NCBI GenBank assembly: GCA_963514095.1
Contig: OY741269.1
Span: 23,303,420-23,367,419 of the forward strand
DNA length: 64,000 nucleotides
From: Eutrigla gurnardus
Taxonomy: Eukaryota > Chordata > Actinopteri > Perciformes > Triglidae
Direction of reading: 5' to 3'
The notes under the pieces are model-generated. The model saw nothing but the letters and a program-made list of their open reading frames with translations. It made no database searches and was not told the DNA's origin. Below are positions 51,122-61,175 of the stretch, in pieces (within the stretch, counting starts at the first letter, position 1; every line of letters begins with the position of its first letter). A program made the position numbers and the translations under genes.

Positions 51122-54100
51122 ATGGTGAAATTAGCAAAGGTAAGCGCAAATGGCGTCCACTTGACTGTTTAAATTGTGCGTGTTTGCGGTCGAATGTTGT
51201 GTTGTTTAGGCATGAGGCCTTTACGAAGAAGTTGCTGCGTTTGTGTGAAAATGGAGCTAGCGTCGGGGGGAAATGTCTTTCTGCTAATGCTTTCTGTTCA
51301 ACAAATGCACCTTTTTTTTGAAAGTCTTTGTGTCTGAAAACCAACGATGGAATTGGAGCGTTTTAAACCGTTGTTCTAGTTCGAGATCCGCCATGTTTGT
51401 ACCTAGCCTTTTAGGATTTTTTTTCTGGCCTGCTAACCGAAACCGTTAACGTCTAACCAAGATGGCATTCATGCGCGTTCTCGATTTTTAAGCATGGGGT
51501 TTTAGAGATGCACAGGCGGATTAAAATTTAGGGCACACGCTTTGCTAACTCGCATCAGCTATTAACTATAGGATTATTGGGAGCACCTGAAATGCGTCCA
51601 CGAAGCTAGCTAACGTGTAGGCATTTTATTAGCGTTAGCACGGCGTTTAAGAATTCGCGTGCAAATCCGTAGTGGTTCCTGCATCGGGAATTGTCGGAAC
51701 GTAATTTTCGCCGACGGTAACCATTTCGGTTAGTTTCCCCGTAATCGCATTTATTTACATTTATTTTATGCATTCAATAGCATGTTAGCTAGCATGCTAG
51801 CAGCCCGACCTCCTGAGCTCCACGTGGGTTGTGCGTTTGCACGGAGTGACACACGAGGTGAAACAACCAGAACCGAGAAACTTAACTACCGCCCCCACAC
51901 AGGGCTAATGCTAAGAATGGCTCGTTTGACCAACGTGAATACTTAATATACAGTGATTTAAATCTTTAATTTTTGCTAATGTGAGCAATTTGTGTTTTAC
52001 TTTACCGTTTAATTTGTATTCTTTCCTCCCATGTTGCAGGCAGCCAGCAAGCAGGCAACTCAGAAGAAAAAAGCCCCTCCACCACCCAAGGAAGTGGAGG
52101 AGGAATCTAGTGAAGAGGAGAGCAGTGAGGAAGAAGAGGTATAATTATTTTTTGAGATTGTAATTGTCTTTAAAGATATTACATGATATTTATGGGCATT
52201 TTAACATAATTCCACATGGCAATTAATTTCCCCTTTTTTTTAATTTCAGGCTCCCCCACCTAAAGCGGGGAAGAAAGCCACTCCAGCAAAAGCCACCCCA
52301 GTCGTGAAAAATGGAGCTGCTGCCAAAAAAGCAGAAAGTGAGGACGATGATGATGAATCTGGTAAGCAATGCAATTCAGAACACGTTACACCTACATTAT
52401 TTGAATTTAAGATAATAACAAAGTAGTTGTTCTGAGGCTTTTGGATGCATTACATTATCTTCCTTAGAAGCAGTATGAGTGCTTAAATTTGCATTTATAT
52501 ACCGTTTGTAATGAATAAAGTTGTTAGTCTATAGACACGAAAAATAAATTACATGCAAATCAATGTTGGTTGTAACATTGCAATCCACAATCATACCTAT
52601 TGGAAATAAGACCTTTTGTGCATTAATGTCTGTACATTGGCACATCAGTCACCACAATGTGGATTCATTTTGAAGTTGAGTGTACTATTGTGCTTTTTCA
52701 ATAAACCAGGAGAGGAAGAGTCTGAAGAAGAAGCCCCCCCAGCAAAGAAGACCCCTGCAAAGGCTAAATCCACACCAGCCAAGGCAGCCCCTGCAAAGGC
52801 TGAGGAGTCTGATGATGAAGAAGATGAAGATGGTAGGACCTATAACACTGCATTACTGACTGCAGAAGGAATATTTTCTATGCCTATACCCTTCATAAAC
52901 ATCTGTTTTCTACCTAAATTTTTTTTTTAATATATAATTAATATAAATAAATTTGACACTAACTAAATTTAAAGCTTTATCACAAATGGATGAAATGTTT
53001 AACATTTTAACTGCATGGAAACCATTTATTTGATTAAGGATTTTACAGTGCAATGTTGCATCATAAGTCATTGATGTCCTGTAAAATTTGATTTGGTTGA
53101 CCTAGTTGATCATTTTTACTATTTTTTTTTATAGATTTTTTTTTCCAGAGCATAATATTTGTGCCATCTTGAAGCAACAGCCATAACATTAGGTTAAATG
53201 ATTCCAATTGGTATAATGCATACATTTTAAGAAAATTGCCAAAGACCCTCCATTTCTTGGCATACATGTGGTTGTCAGTACTCATGTGTGGTATGTACGG
53301 AGGAAAAGTAAAGGCAGCGCTATGTCTTCGGTACCGGTGTGTATTATCGTCTGCCGGTTCTATCCTCAATCGCTGTTACATTCTGGCCATTTGTGTCTCT
53401 GTAGTCAGAGGGGGGTTTACCCTGCATATTTTATGTTATAGTGCAGTTATGGTTTTGCTGAGTCATGATTTTTAATGTACGCATGTTCCTCCTAGATGAG
53501 TCTGAAGAAGAGGCCCCACCACCCAAGAAAGCAGCTAAACCTGCTGCTAAGGCCCCAGTAAAGGCAAAGCCTGCAAAGGAGTCCTCTGATGAAGAGGAGT
53601 CAGAAGAAGAGGCCCCTCCCCCCAAGAAGGCAGCTAAACCAGCAGCCAAAAAAGCTGCAAAGGCTGCCAAAGAGGAGTCTGAAGACGATGACGAGGAAGA
53701 CGGTTAGAACAAACATTTCTTTTCTCATTTTGAGTCTTTTATTGTGATGTGAAGTTGCCGACTTTTCCTCTATGTATATGATGACAACAAGGGACTTAAT
53801 ACTGATTTTGTATGATGTCACCTTATTTATAAATCTGATGTAAGCAGGTGGTCGGGTTTTAATTTGCTTACAGTGACTCCAATAAGAGCCCTGAACTAAC
53901 TATTTTGGTTCTACAGAGTCCGAAGAGGAGATGGACACCACACCTGCTCCAGCAAAGGCAAAGAAAGCAGGCATGGTCAAGGCCAAGGAAGAGTCTGAGG
54001 AGGATGACGATGATGAAGAGGAGGATGATGAAGATGACGATGATGAAGAGGGTGAGTTTTATTCACCTGCTAAAACTTTGCTTATCAATCTAGTAGTCAC

Positions 54101-57100
54101 TCGCTAACATGTCATACTCCATGTTATCAGCTTCACAATCTTATTTAAATTTTAAAATAAAAGAGCAATGTGGCCACGGTGACGAACTGCCACAAAGGCA
54201 AATTGAAACGGACACAACTGTTTTAGTTTTTTCTTAAAAATCAAGGATGATGTCTGTCAATTTAAGATTTTGCAACTCTCCTGTCTCTACAGGATCACCA
54301 GTGACTCCTGCAAAGAGGAAGGCAGAGGGCAAGAAGGACACACCTGCTGCAAAGAAAGCAAAGGCAGAAGGAGAAGGTAGGAATAATGCACATCCATCAA
54401 TGAAATGCACACTTTATTATGATGTCAACAAGGGACTTAATACTGATGTGTGATGTCACCTTTAAAACTCTGAATATGTCTTGCATAATATATTTTTACA
54501 CCAAAAAAGAAACACGACGGTAATTATTTTTTCCCATTTAACAGGGTTCTGTCTATTTGTTGGAAACTTGAACTCCAACAAAGACTTTGACGAAATTAAA
54601 GAATCCTTGAGGAAATTCTTCTCAAAGAACAGTCTTGAGGTTGCTGATGTCCGGCTGGGTGGATCCAAGTAAGTAAAAATACGAATGGAGCGGGGAATAT
54701 TAAATCTTGCTGTCAGAAAGCACTTGAAATGTCCGGAAATACATGTGGAATACCTAACCTCCAGGGTTTTAGTCTATATGGCTACCAATCCAATGCCAGT
54801 GCTACATCTCTACATTATATTTTTAAAAGGACACTGACTAAAATGTGGAAAATCACTTTTGGTTTGTCTGTATCTGTTTGAATATGCTGGATTAATGAAG
54901 TGTTACATTTTGCTTACTCCAATACAAGCAAATTGTCTGGGAACATAATCTCAGATTTTGTCATTTAAAATTGAAGACTTGAATTAAAAAAAAAAATGAA
55001 ACCTGGCTTTAATCTCTTTTCTATCTTAGAGTTGGAATGTCTAATGGTTCTTGCATGTCTTGTTTCAACAGGAAATTTGGTTATGTGGACTTTGCATCTG
55101 AGGAGGACATGCAGAAGGGCCTGGAGCTCAATGGCAAGAAGTTCATGGGTCAGGAGTTAAAGTTGGACAGGGCCCGAAGCAAGGACAGCTCACAGGAGGG
55201 CAAGAAAGGTAAATACAGGTCTCTATCAGGGGGGCTCTGTGAGTCTAGGAAAGTTTATAAAATAAAAAAAAAAGGGATCATTATGGCCAGTCAACTTCAG
55301 ACCCTCCATTTCTTGGCATACATGTGGTTGTCAGTACTCATGTGTGGTATGTACGGAGGAAAAGCAAAGGCAGCGCTATGTCTTCGGTACCGGTGTGTAT
55401 TATCGTCTGCCGGTTCTATCCTCAATCGCTGTTACATTCTTGTCATTTATGGCTTTTCAATGAAGTCAGAAGAGGGTTTCCCTCTGCAGATTGATTCTTG
55501 CATGTGTATTGTATGAACCTTAAGCTAGTCCAACTGACATTGGCATTTATCCTTCAGAGAGGGATGCAAGGACACTGTTTGTGAAAAACCTTCCCTTCTC
55601 CGCGACTCCCGATGACCTGAAAGAAGTCTTTGAAGATGCCGTTGATGTCAGGTTACCTCCAGGCCAGAACGGTTCAAACAGAGGGTAAGAACATGCTAGC
55701 ACTAAATAGAGACGTAATTGTTCTCGTTAGCCCAGATGGCGTCGCCATGGAGAATATACAAGGAACACAAGATGTTTTTGAGTCTTACAAGCTAACCTTG
55801 GTTGTACATCTTAAATGGTGCAAAAAAAAAAAAGACTAACCCTTAGGTTAGGGTTGAAGAAAATCGATTGTATACAATCTTTCTTCACAATTTTATAAGC
55901 ATCACCATTTTGTTCACAAACCTGTTATCCATGACAAGCACTTAGATTGGCAATGTCAATGCACACCTGCAAACTGGTCACCTTTTGGCTACAGTCACCT
56001 TTTTTATGTCAACCAGGGTAGTAGAAGTGAATGAAGAGGGTTTTAGTTTTGCATGTTGTCACCTTTTTCACTTCTCCAGAGTTTGTAGGTCTGCAATGGA
56101 TTAAGACAGTTGCCAGACCCTCCATTTCTTGGCATGCATGTGGTTGTCAGTACTCATGTGTGGTATGTACGGAGGAAAAGTAAAGGCAGCGCTATGTCTT
56201 CGGTACCGGTGTGTATTATCGTCTGCCGGTTCTATCCTCAATCGCTGTTACATTCTGGTAATTAATGGCTTTTTATTTTTAGTCAAGAGGGTTTACCTCT
56301 GCAGATTTGTGCAGAAATTCACAATTACACGTGTATTGTGTTCAGAGCTGTACACTACATTAACCCCATTGATATGCACAATCATAGGCTGTCATGCAAG
56401 GTGTCAAACTGCCCATCAGGATCTTATCTCTACATGTCTTGTTCTAGACAACTAATGTTTTTTCCATTATACAGCATTGCCTACATCGAGTTCAAATCTG
56501 AGGCTGAAGCTGAGAAGATGCTGGAGGAGGCCCAGGGAGCTGACGTACAGGGGAGGTCCATCATGGTTGACTATGTTGGTGATAAGAGCCAGAAAGGAGC
56601 CATGGGCGGCGGCGGAGGTAAACACCATAGACATTTTGTAAATCTATGTAACTGTCCTGTGTATAGCAGAATGTTTAATGTGGAATGAAGTGTTGATCAC
56701 GACTACGGTGTTTCTTTGTCTGATTGTTCTCATTGCTTCTGTCTTTGTAGCACCAGGGGGAGCCAGTAAAACACTCGTGGTGAATAATCTTGCCTTCACC
56801 GCCACAGAGGAATCCCTACAATCAGCATTTGAGAAAGCCGTCTCTATTAGGATTCCACAGAGAGATGGCAGACCTAAAGGGTAACTATCTGATTTTTCTC
56901 CTAAAAACTCTTGGCATTAAATCTCAAACTGCTTGACCTTCTCATGAGCTCCTCTTAACCTTACCGTGGTTTTGCATGGATTCGCACGAGAAGAAGATTC
57001 AATGTACAGGTAGAACAGGCACACCCTAATCAAATTTGGGTGTTGCCTATGTCCATTGTCCAACACGTAGAAATGTCAAATTGAGGAATCAAAATGGTCT

Positions 57101-58465
57101 GAAAGTATACCTACTTTAGTGTTTACCCATTCCTAATGTTGTGCGTCTGTTCTTAGTTTTGCTTTTGTAGAGTTTGAGAGTGTCGACGAAGCAAAGGATG
57201 CTCTGGAAAACCTCAACAACACAGATATCGATGGCAGATCGATCCGACTGGAGTACAGCCAGAACAGTGGCAGAGATGGAGGCAGAGGAAACTCAGGTAG
57301 GTCTAAAAAATGTACTAATGTGAATCTGAACTAATGGTCTGTTTGGATATTATCCCAAATTGACATTAAAGAGGCGGGGTATCAGATACCATTGTCAGTC
57401 TGGCCAGATCTCATGAAAACTTGTCTGAATGAGCCTTAAAATGTATTTTTAATCATGGCTTCTCTTTGCTACCAGGTCCAACAAAAACCCTCTTTGTCAA
57501 GGGTCTCTCCGAGGACACAACAGACCAGACCCTCAAGGATGCATTTGACGGTGCCGCAGCAGCCAGAATAGTCACAGACAGAGACACAGGATCATCAAAG
57601 GGGTAAGTTTGTAGAAGTATTGTTACCTCCTAGTAGTTCACTCTTCTCATGAGCACCGCTCTGTTGTCAGTAACAGTGTATGGATTCGCACGAGAAGTAG
57701 AGAAACTTCACAGTTAAACGGGCAGCTTCCTGTGTGGAAGTTGCCCATGTCTGATGTGTAACAGTTGACCCAATATGGGTGATTGGAACGCAAACTGTGA
57801 AACGTAGTCATACTTGATATGATGAAATATTAAATCCAATTCAAACAAATCCCCATTTAAGGTTAGCAGTTTAGCTATGTTGGAACAAATTCATGTTAAA
57901 GAATTTTCGTGTTGCCTATAATGAAATGTAACAACCACTCCGCCTCCCCCACACAGCTTTGGCTTTGTGGACTTCCACAACGAGGACGACTGCAAAGCAG
58001 CAAAGGAGGCCATGGAGGAGGGTGAGATCGATGGCAGCAGGGTGACCCTGGATTACGCCAAGCCCAAGGGTGAAGGCGGCTTCCGCGGAGGTCGTGGTGG
58101 TGGTGGCGGCGGCGGATTCGGAGGCCGTGGCAGAGGAGGTCGTGGCGGTTTCGGCGGCGGCGGCTTCGGTGGTCGTGGTGGTGGCGGCGGCAGAGGAAGA
58201 GGAGGCCCCCGTGGTGGCGGACGTGGACGTGGCGGTTTTGGAGGTAAAGGAATCAAAATCCTTGAATGTTAACCAACTTAACTGTATATAAATATGCTAG
58301 GACTGGGCCTTTTGAGCTACAGTATTCTTGGTACTTTGTGTTGAAGTTGAAGGTACGTTTCCAGTAAGCTGAAGTTGCCTTTTTCTCCCCTCATTTTTAG
58401 GTGGAAGAGGTGGCGGTGGATTTGGCGCCAAGCCCCAGGGGAAGAAAATCAAGTTTGATGACTAA
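51122..58465 (+). CDS. ncl: Nucleolin, 16 coding exons
   Basis: Nucleolin is an abundant nucleolar RNA-binding protein acting in rDNA transcription and pre-rRNA processing. Coding exons: 51122-51139, 52040-52138, 52250-52361, 52710-52832, 53496-53702, 53917-54051, 54293-54376, 54545-54668, 55072-55208, 55558-55684, 56475-56617, 56751-56880, 57157-57296, 57476-57602, 57957-58243, 58401-58465. All introns are GT-AG and the exons join in frame to 685 aa (human 710). The start MVKLAK is the usual one. Residues 7-250 alternate acidic Glu/Asp/Ser runs with basic TPAK-type (CDK1-like) segments; KRKAEGKKDTPAAKKAKAEG near 240-258 is the nuclear signal. Four RRMs follow, with RNP2 LFVGNL, LFVKNL, LVVNNL, LFVKGL and RNP1 KFGYVDFA, GIAYIEFK, GFAFVEFE, GFGFVDFH. 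Then come an RGG/GGF tail at about 612-675 and KKIKFDD at the end. Introns host snoRNAs. Confidence 0.97.
51140..52039 (+). other. ncl: ncl intron 1
   Basis: Begins GTAAGC, ends TTGCAG. GC-richer in its first half, like a CpG-rich promoter shoulder, with repeated GCTAGC/TAGCTAAC motifs. No snoRNA recognised. Confidence 0.7.
53246..53383 (+). ncRNA. H/ACA snoRNA, family A copy 1 (ncl intron 4)
   Basis: It has the classic hairpin-hinge-hairpin-tail form. Hairpin 1 is closed by CCTCC/GGAGG with an inner ACATG/CATGT stem. The hinge has the H box AAAGTA (ANANNA). Hairpin 2 is closed by CAGCG/CGCTG with an inner ACCGG/CCGGT stem. The ACA box lies three bases from the end (TTACATTC). The size (138 nt) fits. 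Nearly identical copies lie in introns 9 and 10 while the rest of these introns differs, so the RNA is what is conserved. I could not match it to a named snoRNA. The left strand of hairpin 2 (GTCTTCG) can pair with CGAAGAC of 18S rRNA, but the right strand fits poorly, so no target is assigned. Confidence 0.85.
53773..53843 (+). ncRNA. SNORD82: SNORD82 (U82) C/D snoRNA, copy 1 (ncl intron 5)
   Basis: Box C ATGATGA at 53778-53784, D' CTGA at 53802-53805, C' ATGATGT at 53812-53818, and D CTGA at 53835-53838. The guide before D', AGGGACTTAAT, is complementary to 11 bases of 18S rRNA (ATTAAGTCCCT). The fifth base before D' pairs with the A that I count as A1678 in human 18S. SNORD82 methylates Am1678 and sits in intron 5 of human NCL, so both target and position agree. 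The 18S sequence is from memory. Confidence 0.88.
54414..54478 (+). ncRNA. SNORD82: SNORD82-like C/D snoRNA, copy 2 (ncl intron 7)
   Basis: Box C ATGATGT at 54419-54425 (last base differs from consensus), D' CTGA at 54443-54446, C' GTGATGT at 54450-54456, and D CTGA at 54470-54473. The stretch CAACAAGGGACTTAATACTG is identical to copy 1, including the 18S A1678 guide, while the half after C' has diverged. The terminal stem is weak. It is a duplicate inside the same host gene. Whether it is processed is unknown because of the imperfect C box. Confidence 0.75.
55302..55439 (+). ncRNA. H/ACA snoRNA, family A copy 2 (ncl intron 9)
   Basis: It differs from copy 1 at a single base: the hinge reads AAAGCA instead of AAAGTA. 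The change falls on a free position of the ANANNA H box, so the box is kept. All stems and the ACA box are intact. The copy lies about 120 bases upstream of the intron's 3' splice site. Confidence 0.85.
56118..56255 (+). ncRNA. H/ACA snoRNA, family A copy 3 (ncl intron 10)
   Basis: It differs from copy 1 at one base: CATACATG becomes CATGCATG in hairpin 1, turning an A-U pair into a G-U pair, so the stem is kept. H box AAAGTA and the ACA box are intact. The copy lies about 220 bases upstream of the 3' splice site in a 790-base intron. Confidence 0.85.
56938..57068 (+). ncRNA. SNORA75: U23/SNORA75-type H/ACA snoRNA, copy 1 (ncl intron 12)
   Basis: Hairpin 1 is closed by CTTCTC/GAGAAG. Its pocket strands ATGAGC (left) and TTCGC (right) pair with GCUCAU and GCGAA of 18S rRNA, leaving U-G unpaired in between. 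I count this U as U93 in human 18S, a known pseudouridine. Hairpin 2 has the stem GGCACACCC/GGGTGTTGCC (one bulge). ACA at 57063-57065 is followed by three bases. Human U23 (SNORA75) lies in NCL intron 12, the same place. The name rests on position and target, not on a sequence search. Confidence 0.78.
57643..57766 (+). ncRNA. SNORA75: U23/SNORA75-type H/ACA snoRNA, copy 2 (ncl intron 14)
   Basis: It shares CTTCTCATGAGC and ATGGATTCGCACGAGAAG with the intron 12 copy, so the 18S U93 pocket is intact, while the top of hairpin 1 has diverged. Hairpin 2 has an 11-bp stem GGGCAGCTTCC/GGAAGTTGCCC (one G-U pair) different in sequence from copy 1 but alignable. ACA at 57761-57763 plus three bases ends it. 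This pattern of kept pocket and changed apex suggests a working duplicate. Confidence 0.75.
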
Positions 58466-59165
58466 ATACTTGGTCTATTTTACTTTTTTGAATGGACTCT
58501 GGTTTCATCACTTTTCAGAGCTTTTGGACATTCCAGAAAGCGTCATTGATATATATTTAACTGTTAACGGGCATTTTAGCCCTTTATTTAGACCCTTCAA
58601 ACTTCCCCCCCACCCGTGTGTGCCAGAATGGTACTTTTGACCTTCTCAGCCCAAGTGCATTGTGTGAGTACTGAATGTCCCAAATGCAAACCTGCACCTC
58701 TCGCCCTCATTAGCTTACTTGCTTTTCCGAAGGAGTAAAATGGAACGGGTCTGGCAAACTGCTGTGAAGAATACGCTTGTCTGTCAGATACATTGTGTAA
58801 ATTTAAACAGTTTGTATGATTTTCATTTTACCTTTTTGTAAAAAAAACAAAAAACAATTCACTTGTATCCATATGTTTTGTTTTTATTTTGTCATTTAGT
58901 TTGCTTTAGGTGCCACGTTTTACTGTAATGTGCAAAGCATATTTTGATGGAGCATTTGATCAGTGCTCAGTTGGGTCTGAAGAAAATGACAGATGTTGTG
59001 TCATGTTTGTTTGGTGGGGCAGTCAGTGTCTGAGTTGGAGGATGAAAAAACTTGTATATGTAACATAAAATATTTGTAGTGCATTGACTAATTTTTTTTT
59101 TCCCCCATCGGAGAATCTCAAGATTTTCACGTGATTAAATAAAACCTTGTAGGTGGTGATTTTTA
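58466..59165 (+). other. ncl: ncl 3'UTR and poly(A) signal
   Basis: The sequence after TAA is AT-rich and unbroken by repeats. AATAAA at 59138-59143 (with ATTAAA overlapping just before) is followed by a GT-rich stretch (TTGTAGGTGGTGATTTTT), fitting cleavage near 59160. Confidence 0.7.
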
Positions 59166-60756
59166 AATGCCTGTCATCATTGCCCCAATGTCAATCTGAT
59201 GCATCAAAGTATCTGCAGGGTCTCACGGGTTCTAAACAGTAACCGTCTAATGCAATGCATCACCCTTGCAATAAATTGCTTAGAGCATTTAAGACAAAAG
59301 TATTTGATTCAGCTCTAATTATTATAGTGGTTAATGGTGCATTTGAATTTTGTTATGTTGAAAGGTATCAGAAATATATAACATGTTCAATGTGGATGAC
59401 GAATGGGAATAGACAGATTTTCTAAAATATGCCGGTACCATGAGAATGTTAGAAGATGGTCATATTTGTTAGCCTAAAATACTCCAAAAGCAAAAACTAC
59501 AATTGAAACATAACCTCTAGTCTTTGTAAAGGCATTAAAAAAGGTATCCCTTTCAGTTAGCTGAACTCCACAAGGTGGCAGTGTCATGCAGCCTTTTGGT
59601 TTTGGTTAATGAAGTCAAGTAATGCTATGCAATTTATTCTAAATTAATGAACTGTCTCAAGGCAATAGTCCCAACTTGTTTGAGCCCATTATCACTAACC
59701 GTAAATTCAGTTATTGGTGTCGTGTAGGTGCAAATTGTAAAAGTGAAGAGGACTAGTGTGCAGACTCCTGCTGGTCTGCACACCAGTCACGAATGGCTAC
59801 CATCTGTATTCTATTGTTTAATACAGCCGGAATTCAGACGCTTCTGAGAGTCATGAAAATTATCACGATGTGAGTCTTGGGCACATTTAAATCTCCGACT
59901 TCTGACACCTTATTGGTCAATTATACTTCGGCAATCAAGTAGTCTATAGCTGTAGGTAGACGGCTATAATAAGGACAGCAAAGTTAACAATCCAGCTTAT
60001 GTACTGGAAAAGAAGATCCACATACACCCAATGTCTACAAACAGATCAAACTACTCTTACATCTGATTTCATCCTGGCAGCAGGACTTTCTTAGTGACCC
60101 TGAGCTGCTGGACAGAGTTCGCTTGTCAGTGGCACTACCAGACAGGGGACAGCAGTATTCTGTCATCCCTTGGCCCTGGAAGCTGAACAGGGATCTTTGT
60201 TAGTGAAGGTGCCTGGGCGTGAGGCACTGATGATGGCACCACTGAATACTTCCATTTAGAGATTTGCTGCCCCCCGCCTTGAACGGTGACAGAGGTCATG
60301 ATTGCGTTTCTCTCTGGCGTTATGTCAGTTGTCTAGAATAACCTGTGCCTTTTAGAGTGCCGTTTTCAAAAATATCATATTGCTATATAATTTCTTGCAA
60401 GTTCTAATATTTGTAGTTCATCATGACCATAGCTTTTGAAAATGTCAAGCCATCAGCAAGAAACTGTTTTAAAAATGCATTGACATTTGCAGTCAATAGG
60501 GCATTGTAAAGAGGAAAGACGACAGAGAATGATGCTTTATTTCATTTGTTTAGAAGCTGATCTAAAGAGGACCTTCTTTACATGGGAGAGTCCTCTTCAC
60601 AATGGATCTTTGTCACTTATGCGGTGTACTATAGCACAGACGCTCTATGGAGTCACATTGGCCTCTTTTTCAGTGTGATACAGGGACTTCACTGTACATC
60701 ATGTCTTCTTTACATTTCCTAGATTTATGTAATAGTGAAGAACATACTGTTTTCCT
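59166..60756. other. Gene-free stretch downstream of ncl
   Basis: Nothing recognised as exon, RNA or mobile element. Confidence 0.45.
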
Positions 60757-60995
60757 AAAGGGTCAGTTCAGTTCAGCCAAATCACTAAAACAACATTTCA
60801 TATTTCTAAATGTACCTAGGGACACACTCAGGCTAGCTGTATCCTCCTGTTTCCAGTCTTTATGCTAAGCTAACCAGCTGCTGGCTCCAGCCACATCTTT
60901 CCCTTATAGACATGAGAGCTGTATACGTTTTCTTATCTGTCGTCAAAGAAAACAACACATGTGTATCCCAACATGTCAAACTATTCTTATAAGAA
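60757..60995 (+). repeat. Dispersed fish repeat (GCTAGCTGT...CTTTATGCTAAGC), copy 1
   Basis: It contains GGCTAGCTGTATCCTCCTGT, TCCAGTCTTTATGCTAAGC, AACCAGCTGCTGGCTCCAGC, AGACATGAGAGCTGTATACG and AACATGTCAAACTATTCTTA. I recognise this order as a very common repeat of percomorph genomes; the family name is not certain. Confidence 0.7.
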
Positions 60996-61175
60996 TCATT
61001 GGTGAGGGTGTTTCCCCATCTCCAGTATTTTTGCTAAGCTAACCTAGCTTGTTGCTTAATACAGCTTCACATTAAGAGAACCGATGGCGTTGTATCGATC
61101 TTTTCGTCTAACTCTCAGCTAGAAAGTGAATATGGGCATTTCCTAAAATGTCACACTATTTCTTTCACTGCACCA
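60996..61175 (+). repeat. Dispersed fish repeat, copy 2 (more decayed)
   Basis: Immediately after copy 1 comes TTTCCCCATCTCCAGT, TTGCTAAGCTAACC, TTGTATCGATC, AACTCTCAGCTAGAAAGTGA and AAAATGTCACACTATTTC. This is the same order of blocks in the same direction, so the two form a tandem pair. Confidence 0.65.

Noticed and set aside
53246..53383. Reading the three-copy element in ncl introns as coding, since a frame continues through it
   Set aside because: The frame only exists because the copies are identical; the hairpin-hinge-hairpin-ACA form and intronic place explain it as RNA.
53431..53670. Alanine/serine-rich minus-strand frame
   Set aside because: It is the antisense of ncl exon 5 (acidic and AAK-rich).
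54244..54292. GATGATGT near the end of ncl intron 6 as a C/D box C
   Set aside because: No D box fits before the exon and there is no room for the RNA upstream of the splice site.
58053..58256. Proline-rich minus-strand frame of 67 codons
   Set aside because: It is the antisense of the Gly/Arg-rich tail of nucleolin, which is read in a well supported exon on the + strand.
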